From positions 36,828 to 100,827 of the forward strand of contig NZ_LJIC01000073.1 of assembly GCF_001295845.1 (NCBI RefSeq): a stretch of DNA of 64,000 nucleotides, given 5' to 3'. The position numbers and the translations under genes were made by a program. Numbering within the stretch: position 1 is the first letter of the stretch; the number at the start of each line of letters is the position of its first letter. The notes beneath the pieces are model-generated. The model was not told the DNA's origin. It was given only the letters and a program-made list of their open reading frames with translations, and did no database searches. Origin of the DNA: Rhodopseudomonas sp. AAP120. Lineage in GTDB: Bacteria > Pseudomonadota > Alphaproteobacteria > Rhizobiales > Xanthobacteraceae. Shown one piece after another: positions 28,609-38,417 of this stretch.

Positions 28609-29463
28609 TCAGCGCTGCAGGTCCGGCGGCAGCGGCGGGTTTTCGCGTAGCAGGCTGATGGTCACCCGGCGGTTGGCCGCAATCGTCGGCGCCTCCGGAA
28701 ACAGCGGCTCGCCGTCGCCTTTGCCGGCCACCGACATCACCCGGCTCGCCGGCAGCCCCTCGCGCTTGAGAATCTGGCGGACCGCATTGGCGCGGCCGGT
28801 GGAGAGGTCGAAGGCGTCATAGTCGTCGCTGGCCGCCACCGCGACGGCCGCAGTGTGGCCGACAATCGCGATGCGAAGCGCCGTCGCACGCAGCGGCCCG
28901 GCGAGCCGCGCGATCAGCAGGCGCGCGTTTTCGTAGGGCACCGCCGACCCATCCGGAAACATCGGCCGGCCGTCCTGATCGGTCAGTTCGAGATTGAGGC
29001 CAGCGGGGGTTTCCTCGAACACCACGTTCTTCGACAATTCGGCCAGTTCGGGCGAGTCCTGCAGGGCCTGGCGGAGCGACGCGGATGCGAGCGCGAATTC
29101 ACGCTCCGCCTTGGCTTGCGAGGCCGCGCTGCTGGCGCCACCGGCGTCTTCACGATACGGCGTGGCGCTCGACTGATCGGGAGCGACGTTCTGTTTGCTG
29201 CGGACCTTGCCCTGGACCGGCACGCCGTCGGTCTCCAGCACGCCCGAATAGCGCGACTCCTGCTGCACGCCGAACGCGTCGCGCATCGAGCCGGCCACGA
29301 TCTGCATCTTGCGCAGATCCTGAGTCGAGAACGACACCAGCACGAGGAAGAAGCTGACGAGGAGCCCCATCAGATCGGCGAACGTCACGAACCACCCGTG
29401 CCCGGCGGGATGATCGTCCTCGACCTTCTTCTTGCCTCCGGCGCGACCACTCCCGCTCAGCAT
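28609..29463 (-). CDS. MotB/OmpA-family membrane protein (orphan)
   Basis: A 284-residue protein with one N-terminal membrane segment (GWFVTFADLMGLLVSFFLVL, about 23-42) of the MotB type and a C-terminal OmpA-like peptidoglycan-binding domain (about 170-280; LSTGRANAVRQIL, ANRRVTISLL). MotB is the stator anchor of the flagellar motor, but no motA is adjacent and the helix carries Asp in FADLMG as in MotB. It could be a stator, or an OmpA-like anchor of another complex. The ATG at 29463 is preferred over a 342-residue extension. Confidence 0.82.
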   Translation of the reverse strand: MLSGSGRAGGKKKVEDDHPAGHGWFVTFADLMGLLVSFFLVLVSFSTQDLRKMQIVAGSMRDAFGVQQESRYSGVLETDGVPVQGKVRSKQNVAPDQSSATPYREDAGGASSAASQAKAEREFALASASLRQALQDSPELAELSKNVVFEETPAGLNLELTDQDGRPMFPDGSAVPYENARLLIARLAGPLRATALRIAIVGHTAAVAVAASDDYDAFDLSTGRANAVRQILKREGLPASRVMSVAGKGDGEPLFPEAPTIAANRRVTISLLRENPPLPPDLQR

Positions 29464-29706
29464 CGGAGATGATCCGACATCGAGCACTTGGCAAACGAGC
29501 GATGAAGTCCGACGCGCATGGCGATCGCCGCTGATGGATCCGGCGCCGCGTGCATCGGGCCTCGGAGACGGCCTCGCCGCGCAGCTTCGCTGTTCTAGAA
29601 TGGTACGCATGAACAAACGGTTGTCGTTGTTCCTCAATGTTTCCGGACCATACTAGACTTCCGTCGGCATCTCGCCTCGGCGCTGCGTTCCTGCTAGGTC
29701 TTCGGC

Positions 29707-30336
29707 ATGACAACCTCTTTAGCCCCCGGCGCGGTCGATGCGCTGCTGTTCGACCTCGGCCGCGTGGTAATCGATTTCGATCTCGCACGTACGCTGAAGG
29801 CCTGGGCCGTCGAACTCGGTACCGACCCGTCGGCGATGATGAAACGGCTGGCGGCCAACGACACCTTTCACCGCTATGAGACCGGGCAAGTCACCGAAGC
29901 CGAATTCTTCGCGGCGGTGCGCGACACGCTGGGATTGAAGCTCTCCGACGACGCGCTGCGGGACGGCTGGAACGCGATCTTCATCGGCGAGATGCCCGGC
30001 ATCGCACCGCTGCTCGCGCGCGCCGCGCAGCACCTGCCGCTCTACGCGCTCTCCAACACCAACGATGCGCACATCGCGCATTTCTCCGAACATTATGCGC
30101 ATCTGCTGGTGCACTTCCGCGAGCTGTTCCTGTCGTCGCGGATCGGGCTGCGCAAGCCGAACGCCGAAGCTTACGACCACGTCGTGAAGCAGATCGGCGT
30201 GCGCCCGGAGCGCATTGTGTTCTTCGACGATCTGGCCGAAAACATCGAAGCCGCGCGCCGGCACGGCCTCAAGGCGGTGCACGTCCGCTCCAGCGCGGAT
30301 GTGGCGCAGGCGCTCGATCAACTCGGGTTGCCGTGA
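29707..30336 (+). CDS. HAD-family phosphatase, YihX-like
   Basis: A 209-residue haloacid-dehalogenase hydrolase. The nucleophile Asp16 lies in LLFDLGRVVIDFD, which matches YihX (FDLGNVIVDID) and lacks the second Asp of classic HAD motif I. Motif II is YALSNTN, motif III the Lys in GLRKPNAEAY, and motif IV FFDDLAENI. E. coli YihX is an alpha-glucose-1-phosphatase, so a sugar-phosphate substrate is plausible but not shown. Plus strand; followed after 29 nt by a thioesterase. Confidence 0.87.
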   Translation: MTTSLAPGAVDALLFDLGRVVIDFDLARTLKAWAVELGTDPSAMMKRLAANDTFHRYETGQVTEAEFFAAVRDTLGLKLSDDALRDGWNAIFIGEMPGIAPLLARAAQHLPLYALSNTNDAHIAHFSEHYAHLLVHFRELFLSSRIGLRKPNAEAYDHVVKQIGVRPERIVFFDDLAENIEAARRHGLKAVHVRSSADVAQALDQLGLP

Positions 30337-30365
30337 ACAGCCCGACTGACTGCTGACGAGTAGCC

Positions 30366-30848
30366 ATGACAGATGCTGCGACCGACCTCGCCTGGGATCA
30401 TCCGAACCCGTTCACGCTGACGCTGGTGCCAGGTCCGGCCGACATCGACGGGCTCAATCACACCAACAACTCGGTCTATGTCCGCTGGTGCGACAGCGTC
30501 GGCTGGGCGCATTCCGAAGCGCTGGGTCTGGCGCTCGCCGACTGGGAACGGCTCGACCGTGCGATGGCGATCCGGCGCGGCGAATACGACTATCTGCTGC
30601 CGAGCCACTTGGGCGATGAGTTGCTGCTCGGCACCTGGATCTACGGCAGCGACGGCAAATTGGTGATGGAGCGGCGCTTCCAGCTGATCCGGCTGCGCGA
30701 CGGCGCCACCGTGATGCGCGGCCGTTGGCAACTGGTCTGCATCGAGATGTCGAGCGGCCGCCCTCGCCGCCTGCCGCCGGAGTTTGCCGCGATTTATTTG
30801 CCGGTGATGGTGCGGCCGAAAGACGAAGCGCCTCCCGATCGGGCGTGA
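30366..30848 (+). CDS. Hotdog-fold acyl-CoA thioesterase
   Basis: A 160-residue hotdog (4HBT/FabZ-like) protein with the core DIDGLNHTNNSVYVRWCD, in which Asp27 and the neighbouring His/Asn are typical of YbgC/acyl-CoA thioesterases, and helix residues GWAHSEALGL. It would hydrolyse an acyl-CoA in the cytoplasm; the substrate is unknown. Starts at ATG 30366, 29 nt after the HAD gene, likely co-transcribed. Confidence 0.84.
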   Translation: MTDAATDLAWDHPNPFTLTLVPGPADIDGLNHTNNSVYVRWCDSVGWAHSEALGLALADWERLDRAMAIRRGEYDYLLPSHLGDELLLGTWIYGSDGKLVMERRFQLIRLRDGATVMRGRWQLVCIEMSSGRPRRLPPEFAAIYLPVMVRPKDEAPPDRA

Positions 30849-30858
30849 CGAACCGACG

Positions 30859-31218
30859 CTACTGCGCCGGCAGCGACCGGCAGTCCATCGAATACACCAG
30901 CTCACCCTTGGCGGTGCGGCCGATCGGCTGGCACGGCGTGGCCGCGCGCGACACAGCCGGTGCGGCGACCGCGGACGGGGCCGTGGCCGCTGACGCAACC
31001 GCCGGTGCACTCGCCGGTGCCGGCGTCTGCGTTGGTGCGGCAGAAGGCGCAGCGGCCACCGCTTCGGGCGCACTCGCCGCCGGCGGCGCGTAGTCCGGAT
31101 TGGCCGACGGCATCCAGCCTTTGCTCCAGTCGTGGCGGACCGCATAGGTGGTGCCGAACGCGATCAGCCCGATCACGCCGACAATTCGCAGCAGCCATTT
31201 GGCAAAATCGTCACCCAT
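30859..31218 (-). CDS. Hypothetical single-pass membrane protein, Ala/Pro-rich
   Basis: A 119-residue protein with a short cytoplasmic start, one transmembrane helix (about 9-27, LLRIVGVIGLIAFGTTYAV), an Ala/Pro-rich linker (about 45-95), and a small C-terminal part with two Cys (TPCQPIG and MDCRSL) that may form a disulfide in the periplasm. No family recognised. The ATG at 31218 has GGAG 7 nt upstream; the longer frame up to 31401 is rejected for lack of a signal. Convergent with the thioesterase. Confidence 0.68.
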   Translation of the reverse strand: MGDDFAKWLLRIVGVIGLIAFGTTYAVRHDWSKGWMPSANPDYAPPAASAPEAVAAAPSAAPTQTPAPASAPAVASAATAPSAVAAPAVSRAATPCQPIGRTAKGELVYSMDCRSLPAQ

Positions 31219-31430
31219 CTGCACGCTCCACTGCCGGCCACAACGCCCGCGACGAGTGGTTCCTACCGCCGCGCGGCCCGGGCCGACAATTAGGATTTCG
31301 TTGGGCGGACCGTCGCACCGAGTGCTGCGGTGCATCTTGCGCAAGCGGCGCGGCGCACCTAAAGCCGAAGTATGAGCTGTTTTCATCTTCTCCGACTGCA
31401 ATCATCGCTCGCCCGCTCCGGAGTCTGCCA

Positions 31431-32642
31431 ATGGCGCTGATGCCGGTTGCCGACGCGCTGGCTGCGGTGCTGAATGGCGCCGCAGGCCTCGCCACCGAGG
31501 CGGTCGCCCTCGAGGATGCCCATGGCCGCGTGCTGGCACGCGATCTTGCGGCACTGCGCACCCAGCCGCCGCAGGCGATGTCGGCGATGGACGGCTATGC
31601 GGTGCGCGCCGCGGACGCCGCGACTGCGCCGGCGCGGCTGACCGTGATCGGCGAGATCGCCGCCGGCAAGCCGGCCGCGCTCGGCGTCGGCCCCGGCCAG
31701 GCGCTGCGAATCTTCACCGGTGGCGTCATCCCGGATGGGGCCGACGCCGTGGTGATCCAGGAAGACACGGTGCGAGACGGCGATCAGGTGACCATCACCG
31801 AGGCTGCCCGCCCCGGCCGTCACATCCGGCCGGCCGGCGTGGACTTCACTGAAGGCGAGACTCTGCTGCATGCCGGACATCGGCTGAACGACCGCGACCT
31901 CGCACTCGCCGCCGGCATGAACCATCCGGCGCTGCCGGTGTATCGCCGGCCCCGCGTGGCGATGCTCGCCACCGGCGACGAGCTGGTGATGCCGGGCAGC
32001 AGCCTGCAGCCGGGCCAGATCGTGTATTCGAACGGCTACGCGCTGCGCGCGCTGGCGCGCAGCGAAGGCGCCGAGGTGATCGACCTCGGCATCGCCGGCG
32101 ATACGGTCGAAGCGACTACCGCGGCGATCCGCAAGGCTCGCGATCTCGGCGTCGACGTGCTGGTTACCACCGGCGGAGCCTCGGCGGGCGACCACGATCT
32201 CGTCAAGCAGTCGCTGGAAGCGGAAGGCACGCAGATCGCGTTCTGGAAGATCGCGATGCGGCCCGGCAAGCCGATGATGCACGGAAGGCTCGGCCCGATG
32301 CGGGTGATCGGGCTGCCCGGCAATCCGGTGTCGTCCTATGTCTGCGCCTTCCTGTTCATGGTGCCGTTGCTGCGCGCGCTGTCAGGGATGACCGAAGTGA
32401 TGCATCGTCGCGAACCGGCGGCGCTCGGCGTCGAACTCACCGCCAATGACCAGCGCGAAGACTATCTGCGGGCGCATCTGCAAGCGGGCGACGACGGCCG
32501 CCTGATCGCGACGCCCGTCGACCGTCAGGACTCGTCGCTGCTGGCGCGGCTGTCGGCCGCGCAGGCGCTGATCATCCGGCCGCCCCATGCCCCAGCCAGC
32601 GCGGCCGGCGCGAGCTGTCACATCCTTAAGCTCCCCCTATAG
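31431..32642 (+). CDS. moeA: Molybdopterin molybdenumtransferase MoeA
   Basis: MoeA inserts molybdate into adenylated molybdopterin to give active Moco. The 403-residue length is standard. Family signatures are QPPQAMSAMDGYAVRA, FTGGVIPDGADAVV, VTTGGASAGDHD, KIAMRPGKPMMHG and GLPGNPVSS. The start at ATG 31431 has GGAG about 8 nt upstream; the frame is open far upstream but only through the neighbouring gene's opposite strand. It is separated from moaC by about 8.8 kb of unrelated genes and is followed by lexA. Confidence 0.95.
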   Translation: MALMPVADALAAVLNGAAGLATEAVALEDAHGRVLARDLAALRTQPPQAMSAMDGYAVRAADAATAPARLTVIGEIAAGKPAALGVGPGQALRIFTGGVIPDGADAVVIQEDTVRDGDQVTITEAARPGRHIRPAGVDFTEGETLLHAGHRLNDRDLALAAGMNHPALPVYRRPRVAMLATGDELVMPGSSLQPGQIVYSNGYALRALARSEGAEVIDLGIAGDTVEATTAAIRKARDLGVDVLVTTGGASAGDHDLVKQSLEAEGTQIAFWKIAMRPGKPMMHGRLGPMRVIGLPGNPVSSYVCAFLFMVPLLRALSGMTEVMHRREPAALGVELTANDQREDYLRAHLQAGDDGRLIATPVDRQDSSLLARLSAAQALIIRPPHAPASAAGASCHILKLPL

Positions 32643-32657
32643 CGAACGATGAATTTG

Positions 32658-32722
32658 TTGACCCCAAATTAAGAGGTTGCAGAACACATACCGAACAGAT
32701 AGTGTTCGTTCATGATTTGTTT
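32658..32722 (+). promoter_or_regulatory. lexA promoter region with SOS boxes
   Basis: A perfect alphaproteobacterial LexA box GAAC-ACATACC-GAAC is at 32682-32696. A second, imperfect one, GTTC-ATGATTT-GTTT, is at 32708-32722. A TTGACC -35-like hexamer at 32658-32663 lies 18 nt before the first box, so LexA bound there would cover the -10 region. This fits autorepression of lexA and induction on DNA damage. Confidence 0.85.
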
Positions 32723-32818
32723 CGATTCATGTCGCCTCATTACCTCGCTTCACGACGTGATGACGCATGGTGATGACGGACGAGATGGCGATCGTCGCCA
32801 GATTGGGGAATGGTCGGG

Positions 32819-33526
32819 ATGCTGACGCGCAAACAATTCGAGCTGCTGAAATTCATCAACGAGCGTTTGAAGGAAGCCGGGGTGCCGCCCTCCTTCGACG
32901 AGATGAAGGACGCGCTGGACCTGCGTTCCAAGTCCGGAATCCACCGCCTGATCACGGCGCTCGAAGAGCGCGGCTTCATCCGCCGACTGCCAAATCGGGC
33001 ACGCGCAATCGAGGTCATCAAGCTGCCAGATCTCGGCGGCAACGCCGGCGGGGCGCGGCGCGGGTTCACCCCGAGCGTGATCGAAGGCAATCTCGGCAAG
33101 GTGCGGCCGCCCAGCCCGCAGCCGGTCGAACATGAGACCGACCGCAACGTCGCCGTGCCGGTGATGGGCCGAATCGCCGCCGGTACGCCAATCGAGGCGC
33201 TGCAGACGCGAAGCCATACCATCAGCGTGCCGCCCGAGATGCTCGGTGCCGGCGAGCATTACGCGCTGGAAGTACGCGGCGATTCGATGGTGGAAGCCGG
33301 CATCCTCGACGGCGACATGGCGCTGATCCAGCGCAACGAGAGCGCCGATACCGGCGACATCGTGGTGGCATTGATCGACGAGGAGGAAGCGACACTGAAG
33401 CGCTTCCGCCGCCGCGGCGCGTCGATCGCGCTGGAGCCCGCCAACGCCGCCTACGAGGTCCGTATCCTGCCGCCGAACCGCGTCCGCATTCAGGGCAAGC
33501 TGGTCGGCCTGTATCGCAAGTACTAA
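32819..33526 (+). CDS. lexA: LexA repressor
   Basis: LexA represses SOS genes and self-cleaves when RecA is activated. The N-terminal winged helix ([25 protein letters not shown], about 1-68) is followed by a long linker and an S24 peptidase domain. The cleavage site is Ala121-Gly122 in RIAAGTP, with catalytic Ser156 in [10 protein letters not shown] and Lys194 in EATLKRF. 235 residues. The start at 32819 is preferred over 32810 because GGGGA is then correctly spaced. The SOS boxes upstream show self-regulation. Confidence 0.97.
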   Translation: MLTRKQFELLKFINERLKEAGVPPSFDEMKDALDLRSKSGIHRLITALEERGFIRRLPNRARAIEVIKLPDLGGNAGGARRGFTPSVIEGNLGKVRPPSPQPVEHETDRNVAVPVMGRIAAGTPIEALQTRSHTISVPPEMLGAGEHYALEVRGDSMVEAGILDGDMALIQRNESADTGDIVVALIDEEEATLKRFRRRGASIALEPANAAYEVRILPPNRVRIQGKLVGLYRKY

Positions 33527-33553
33527 TCGCGACCGCCCTCGAACGGCGCGATC

Positions 33554-34129
33554 TCAGAGCTGGTGAGTCTTGAGCCAGTCCAACACGTCGGCTGCATTCC
33601 GGTCCGGTGGAAACACCGGATAGAACACGTGGCTGACACGGCCGTCGTCGATGATGAGCGCGATGCGCTTCAGCAGCGTCATGTCGGCGACCTGCATGGT
33701 CGGCAATCGCGCGGCGGTCGCGAGCGCGAGCCTCTCGTCCGACAGCACCGGAAACGGCAGGTGCAGCCGCGTCGCCATTTCGCGCTGATAGGCGGTGCTC
33801 TGCGTCGACAGGCCGAAGACCTGCGAGGCGCCGGCCGCTGTCAGCTCGGCGTACAAGTCCCGAAACGAGCAGGTTTGCGGCGTGCAGCCGCGCGCGCCGG
33901 GGATCATGTCCCAGTCGTCCACCGGCGAGATCTGCCCCGGCACTCCGGTCCGCGGATAGCCAAACACAACCGTGCGTCCCCGCAGCTTCGACAGATCGAC
34001 GGTGTCGCCACTGGTGGCAGGCAGCGACACCGACGGCAGCGTCATGCCCGGCAGATGCGCGGCCGCGCCGTCATCGGCCGGGGCCGGAATCAGGGACCAA
34101 TCGACGTCCTGCAGATTGGGCTGTGCCAT
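33554..34129 (-). CDS. Peroxiredoxin, PrxQ/BCP-like
   Basis: A thiol peroxidase of 191 residues with a thioredoxin fold. The peroxidatic Cys82 in GARGCTPQTCSFRD is five residues from the likely resolving Cys87, the CxxxxC arrangement of PrxQ/BCP proteins. It would reduce hydroperoxides using thioredoxin in the cytoplasm. The ATG at 34129 follows GGGAGAAGCGAGA; an in-frame start 15 codons upstream is weaker. Convergent with lexA (27-nt gap). Confidence 0.86.
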   Translation of the reverse strand: MAQPNLQDVDWSLIPAPADDGAAAHLPGMTLPSVSLPATSGDTVDLSKLRGRTVVFGYPRTGVPGQISPVDDWDMIPGARGCTPQTCSFRDLYAELTAAGASQVFGLSTQSTAYQREMATRLHLPFPVLSDERLALATAARLPTMQVADMTLLKRIALIIDDGRVSHVFYPVFPPDRNAADVLDWLKTHQL

Positions 34130-34190
34130 TCTCGCTTCTCCCGCCCGTGATGGGCACGCATTTCCGGCAGCCACAGTCCACGTCGCGCGA

Positions 34191-34664
34191 TCAGCCGCGT
34201 GCCCTCAGCAACCGGCCCTTTTCGCGGCTCCAGTCGCGTTTCTTCTCGGTCTCGCGCTTGTCGTGCAGTTGCTTGCCCTTGGCCAGCGCCAGCAGCAGCT
34301 TGGCCCGGCCCTTTTCGTTGAAATACAGCTTCAACGGAATCAGCGTCATGCCCTGCCGCTCGACCGCGCCCATCAGCTTGTTGATCTGCTTGCGATGCAG
34401 CAGAAGCTTACGCGGCCGCTTCGGCTCGTGATTGAAGCGGTTGGCCTGCAGGTATTCGGGAATCGTGGCGTTGATCAGCCAGATCTCGCCGCCGCGCGAA
34501 TCAGCGTAAGATTCTGCGATCGTCGACTTACCGCTGCGCACCGACTTCACCTCGGTGCCGGTGAGCGAGATGCCGGCCTCGATGGTGTCCTCGATCGCAT
34601 AGTTGAACCGCGCCTTGCGGTTCTCGGCCACGACCTTGATCGGGCGTTCGTTCTTGTCGGCCAT
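34191..34664 (-). CDS. smpB: SsrA-binding protein SmpB
   Basis: SmpB binds tmRNA and stalled ribosomes in trans-translation. 157 residues with the family motifs [42 protein letters not shown] and a basic C-terminal tail ([18 protein letters not shown]) that mimics mRNA. The tmRNA gene is not in this window. It is followed downstream by the peroxiredoxin gene and preceded by mscL, all minus strand. Confidence 0.97.
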   Translation of the reverse strand: MADKNERPIKVVAENRKARFNYAIEDTIEAGISLTGTEVKSVRSGKSTIAESYADSRGGEIWLINATIPEYLQANRFNHEPKRPRKLLLHRKQINKLMGAVERQGMTLIPLKLYFNEKGRAKLLLALAKGKQLHDKRETEKKRDWSREKGRLLRARG

Positions 34665-34700
34665 TGCGGCTGAACCTCGTAATCGCCGCCCCGCTGCAGG

Positions 34701-35132
34701 TCAGACCTGCGGACGGTTGCCGCTTTTCAGAATATCGCGAATCTCGCTGAGCAGTTCCTGCTCCCGGGTCGGCTTCGCCGGCTCGGCTGGCTTCGCCTCG
34801 TCCTTGCGCTTCAGCCGGTTCATCGCCCGCACCACCATGAACAACACGAAAGCGACGATCAGGAAGTTCAGCGTCAAAGTCAGGAAATTGCCCCACGCCA
34901 GCACCGCGCCTTGCTTCTTGGCCTCGACCAGCGTGTTCGCCGTCACCGCTTTAGACAACGGCGTGAAGTAGTTCGAGAAGTCGAGGCCGCCGGTGATCGA
35001 TCCGATGATCGGCATGATCACGTCGCCGACCAGCGAAGAGACGATCGCGCCGAACGCCGCGCCGATGATGACGCCGACCGCGAGGTCGACGACATTGCCC
35101 TTCATCGCGAACTCGCGAAATTCCTTCAGCAT
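34701..35132 (-). CDS. mscL: Large-conductance mechanosensitive channel MscL
   Basis: An inner-membrane emergency release valve for osmotic downshock. 143 residues: N-terminal amphipathic [13 protein letters not shown], pore helix 1 ([22 protein letters not shown]), periplasmic loop, second helix ([20 protein letters not shown]) and a charged cytoplasmic bundle. All family hallmarks are intact. Functionally it complements opgGH in osmotic adaptation, though the loci are 30 kb apart. Confidence 0.97.
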   Translation of the reverse strand: MLKEFREFAMKGNVVDLAVGVIIGAAFGAIVSSLVGDVIMPIIGSITGGLDFSNYFTPLSKAVTANTLVEAKKQGAVLAWGNFLTLTLNFLIVAFVLFMVVRAMNRLKRKDEAKPAEPAKPTREQELLSEIRDILKSGNRPQV

Positions 35133-35187
35133 CGCGTCTCCCCCAAGCTTGTTATGGTCGGCGCCCGACCGAAGCAGGCGCCGGAGA

Positions 35188-36081
35188 TCAGTTCAGCAAG
35201 CCGGCGTGCATCATCGCCGCGCGGATCACCTTGCCGGTCGGTTCGGTCACCGGCATCAGCGGCAGCCGCACCTCTTCGTGGATTCGGCCGAGCAGCGTCA
35301 GGCCGTGCTTGGCGCCGGCGACGCCCGGCTCCTTGAACACCGCGTCGTGCAGCGGCACCAGCCGATCCTGGATCTTCAGCGCGCCCGCATAGTCGCCCCC
35401 GAACACCGCGCCCATCAGGTCCGAGCACAGCTTCGGCGCCACGTTCGACACCACCGAGATGCAACCATGGCCGCCCGCCGCCATATAGGCCAGCGCGGTC
35501 ATGTCCTCGCCGGAGAGCTGCAGGAAGTCGGCGCCCATCGCATGGCGCTGCTGCGACACGCGGCCGAGATTGGCGGTAGCGTCCTTGACCCCGGCGATGT
35601 TGTTCAGCTCGTACAGCCGGCTCATGGTGTCGACCGACATGTCGACCACCGAGCGCGGCGGGATGTTGTAGATGATGATCGGGATGCCGATCGCATCGTT
35701 CACCGCCTTGAAGTGCTGATACATGCCTTCCTGGGTCGGCTTGTTGTAATACGGCGTCACCACCAGCACCGCCTGGGCTCCGGCCTTCTCGGCGTGCTTG
35801 GCAAGTTCGACCGCCTCACGGGTCGAATTCGATCCAGCCCCGGCGATCACCGGCACCCGGCCCCTGGCCTCCTCGACGCACCATTCGACCACCTTGTGGT
35901 GCTCGTCATGGCTCAGTGTCGGGCTCTCGCCGGTGGTGCCGACCGGCACCAGACCATGGGTGCCCTCTTCGATCTGCCAGTTGACCAGCGAACGAAATGC
36001 GCCCTCGTCCAGCGATCCGTCTTTCTTGAACGGCGTGACCATGGCGGTAAACGACCCCCGGAAATTCGCCTTGGCTGCCAT
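35188..36081 (-). CDS. dapA: 4-hydroxy-tetrahydrodipicolinate synthase
   Basis: DapA condenses pyruvate with aspartate semialdehyde in the lysine/meso-DAP pathway. By alignment with E. coli, the residues are all present: Thr49-Thr50 in VGTTGES, Tyr112, Tyr138 in IYNIPPRS, Arg143, and the Schiff-base Lys166 in GVKDAT. 297 residues. The ATG at 36081 has AGGAG 8 nt upstream; an upstream extension to 36126 was rejected. Minus strand, upstream of mscL. Confidence 0.96.
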   Translation of the reverse strand: MAAKANFRGSFTAMVTPFKKDGSLDEGAFRSLVNWQIEEGTHGLVPVGTTGESPTLSHDEHHKVVEWCVEEARGRVPVIAGAGSNSTREAVELAKHAEKAGAQAVLVVTPYYNKPTQEGMYQHFKAVNDAIGIPIIIYNIPPRSVVDMSVDTMSRLYELNNIAGVKDATANLGRVSQQRHAMGADFLQLSGEDMTALAYMAAGGHGCISVVSNVAPKLCSDLMGAVFGGDYAGALKIQDRLVPLHDAVFKEPGVAGAKHGLTLLGRIHEEVRLPLMPVTEPTGKVIRAAMMHAGLLN

Positions 36082-36313
36082 TGGTATTCTCCTGACGCGC
36101 ATCGCCTGCAAACGAACCGCCTTCATAACGAGTCCGCGACAGCGGCGAAAGACCTGACGTTACGACGGAAACGCCAGCGACGCTCGCTTGCGGATGCGAA
36201 CGCTCCGGGCAAGGATGACGGAGTTCGAAGGTCTTAGCCTCCGATTTTCAAGTTCCGTCGAAACGACCGACGGCCGAGTTGGACCGGCTCCAACTTCGCT
36301 GGAACCCCTGAGC

Positions 36314-36721
<408 letters not shown>

Positions 36722-36742
36722 GGTCTGGCCTCCCCGGGGCGC

Positions 36743-37456
36743 TTACGCCTTGCCCGCCTTCTCCTTGAACGCGGCATAGCGCGCCTTGGTTTCGGCGTTC
36801 ATCGGATACAGGCCGGGCAGCACCGCGCCGTTGTTGACCTCCTCGACGATCCAGCCTTCCATCCGCTCCTGCTCCGGTCCCTCGGCCAGCACGTGGTCAA
36901 GCAGCGCCTGCGGAATCAGCACCGCGCCATCCTGATCGGCGACGATGATGTCCTTGGGGAAGACAGCGACCCCGCCGCAGCCGATCGGCTCGCCCCAGCC
37001 GACGAAGGTGAGGCCGGCCACCGAGGGCGGCGCCGCCGCGCCGTTGCACCACACCGGCAGACCGGTGCCGAGCACGCCTTCGAGGTCGCGGACCACGCCG
37101 TCGGTGATCAGCGCAGTGATGCCGCGCTTGACCATGCGGGCGCACAGGATGTCGCCGAACACGCCGGCATCGCTGACGCCCATCGCGTCGATCACCGCGA
37201 TGCAGCCTTCCGGCATCGCCTCGATCGCCGCGCGGGTGGAGATCGGCGACGCCCAGGACTCCGGCGTGGCGAGGTCCTCGCGCGCCGGCACGAAGCGCAG
37301 CGTGAACGCCTCGCCGACCAGCCGCGGCTGCCCCGGACGCAGCGGCCGCGCACCGCGCAGCCAGACGTTGCGAAGCCCCTTCTTCAGCAACACCGTGGTG
37401 ATGGTCGCGGTCGAGACGCGCGCAAGGATGGCGATGGCTTCCGGGGTCAGTGACAT
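36743..37456 (-). CDS. RraA-family protein (HMG/OAA aldolase-like)
   Basis: A 237-residue member of the RraA/demethylmenaquinone-methyltransferase-like family, many of which are 4-hydroxy-4-methyl-2-oxoglutarate aldolases. The phosphate/substrate region has VIDAMGVSDAGVFGDILC and ALITDGVVRD, containing the Gly, Arg and Asp residues that bind Mg2+ and substrate. The ATG at 37456 follows GAGGAG; 43 extra N-terminal codons were rejected. Grouped with a cupin, it suggests catabolism of an aromatic or keto acid, by inference only. Confidence 0.83.
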   Translation of the reverse strand: MSLTPEAIAILARVSTATITTVLLKKGLRNVWLRGARPLRPGQPRLVGEAFTLRFVPAREDLATPESWASPISTRAAIEAMPEGCIAVIDAMGVSDAGVFGDILCARMVKRGITALITDGVVRDLEGVLGTGLPVWCNGAAAPPSVAGLTFVGWGEPIGCGGVAVFPKDIIVADQDGAVLIPQALLDHVLAEGPEQERMEGWIVEEVNNGAVLPGLYPMNAETKARYAAFKEKAGKA

Positions 37457-37688
37457 GTGCACGCAGCTCCTCAAGAGATCGGAGCCGCATCTTGCGGGCG
37501 CGCCTCTCCCCGTCAAGCTGCAACTCGCGCTCGGCTGACCTTCGGCAAACGCCTGATCAGCATGGCTTATCGGTTGTTCCGGCAATCAGTTATCGGCTGT
37601 GAGCCGTTCACGAAGTGATTTTCAAGCGATCCGAAAACACGCTATGCGTAGACCTTCGCCGATAATGAGAGGGGCGTGTTCAGAAGAC

Positions 37689-38417
37689 ATGGCGCTGACG
37701 ACTCCCCGTATGTTGCCGAGCGGCGACTCCGCCATCACTGTCGATTTCGGCCGCGAGATCAGCGACGAGTCGAGCCGCCGCGTGCTCGCGCTGGATCGCC
37801 TGCTCGGCGCCGCTCCGATCGTCGGTGTGCGTGAGACGGTGCCGACCTATCGTTCGTTACTCGTGCACTACGATCCGGAACAGATCGGCTTCGGTTCGCT
37901 CGCAGAACAGCTGACGCAGCTGGCGCAACAGCCGATCGAGACCGCGACGACCGCGCAGCGGCGCTGGCGGATTCCGGTCTGCTACGGCGGCGAGCACGGC
38001 ATCGATCTGGAGGACGCCGCGGCCACGCTGAACACGACACCGGACGCGCTCATCGCGCGTCACGCCAGCGGCGACTACCGGGTTGCAATGATTGGTTTCA
38101 CACCGGGCTGGTCGTATCTGTCCGGGCTCGATCCGGCGCTGGCGATCCCGCGTCGCCAGGCGCCGCGACTGCTGACGCCCGCCGGCACGATTTCGATCGG
38201 CGGGGTGCAGACCGGCGTGCAGTGCCTGCCCGGTCCCAGCGGCTGGCATCTGCTCGGCCGTACGCCCGTTCGGACCTATCAGTTGCACCGCGATCCGATC
38301 TTCCTGCTCGAGCCCGGCGACACGATCAGCTTCAGCCCGATCGACGCCAAGCAATTCGCCGAGCAGGATCGCGCCGCCGAGGCCGGCGAGATCGTCGCCG
38401 AGCTGGTGGCCGCATGA
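37689..38417 (+). CDS. pxpB: 5-oxoprolinase subunit PxpB (KipI-like)
   Basis: Subunit of the ATP-dependent 5-oxoprolinase PxpABC, which opens 5-oxoproline to glutamate. The 242-residue protein shows the allophanate-hydrolase subunit 1 pattern: SGDSAITVDFG, IPVCYGGEHGIDLE, GFTPGWSYLSGLD and IPRRQAPRLLTPAGTISIGG. ATG at 37689 starts it; an upstream in-frame extension is not convincing. Its TGA overlaps the pxpC start (ATGA), indicating coupling. Confidence 0.93.
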   Translation: MALTTPRMLPSGDSAITVDFGREISDESSRRVLALDRLLGAAPIVGVRETVPTYRSLLVHYDPEQIGFGSLAEQLTQLAQQPIETATTAQRRWRIPVCYGGEHGIDLEDAAATLNTTPDALIARHASGDYRVAMIGFTPGWSYLSGLDPALAIPRRQAPRLLTPAGTISIGGVQTGVQCLPGPSGWHLLGRTPVRTYQLHRDPIFLLEPGDTISFSPIDAKQFAEQDRAAEAGEIVAELVAA

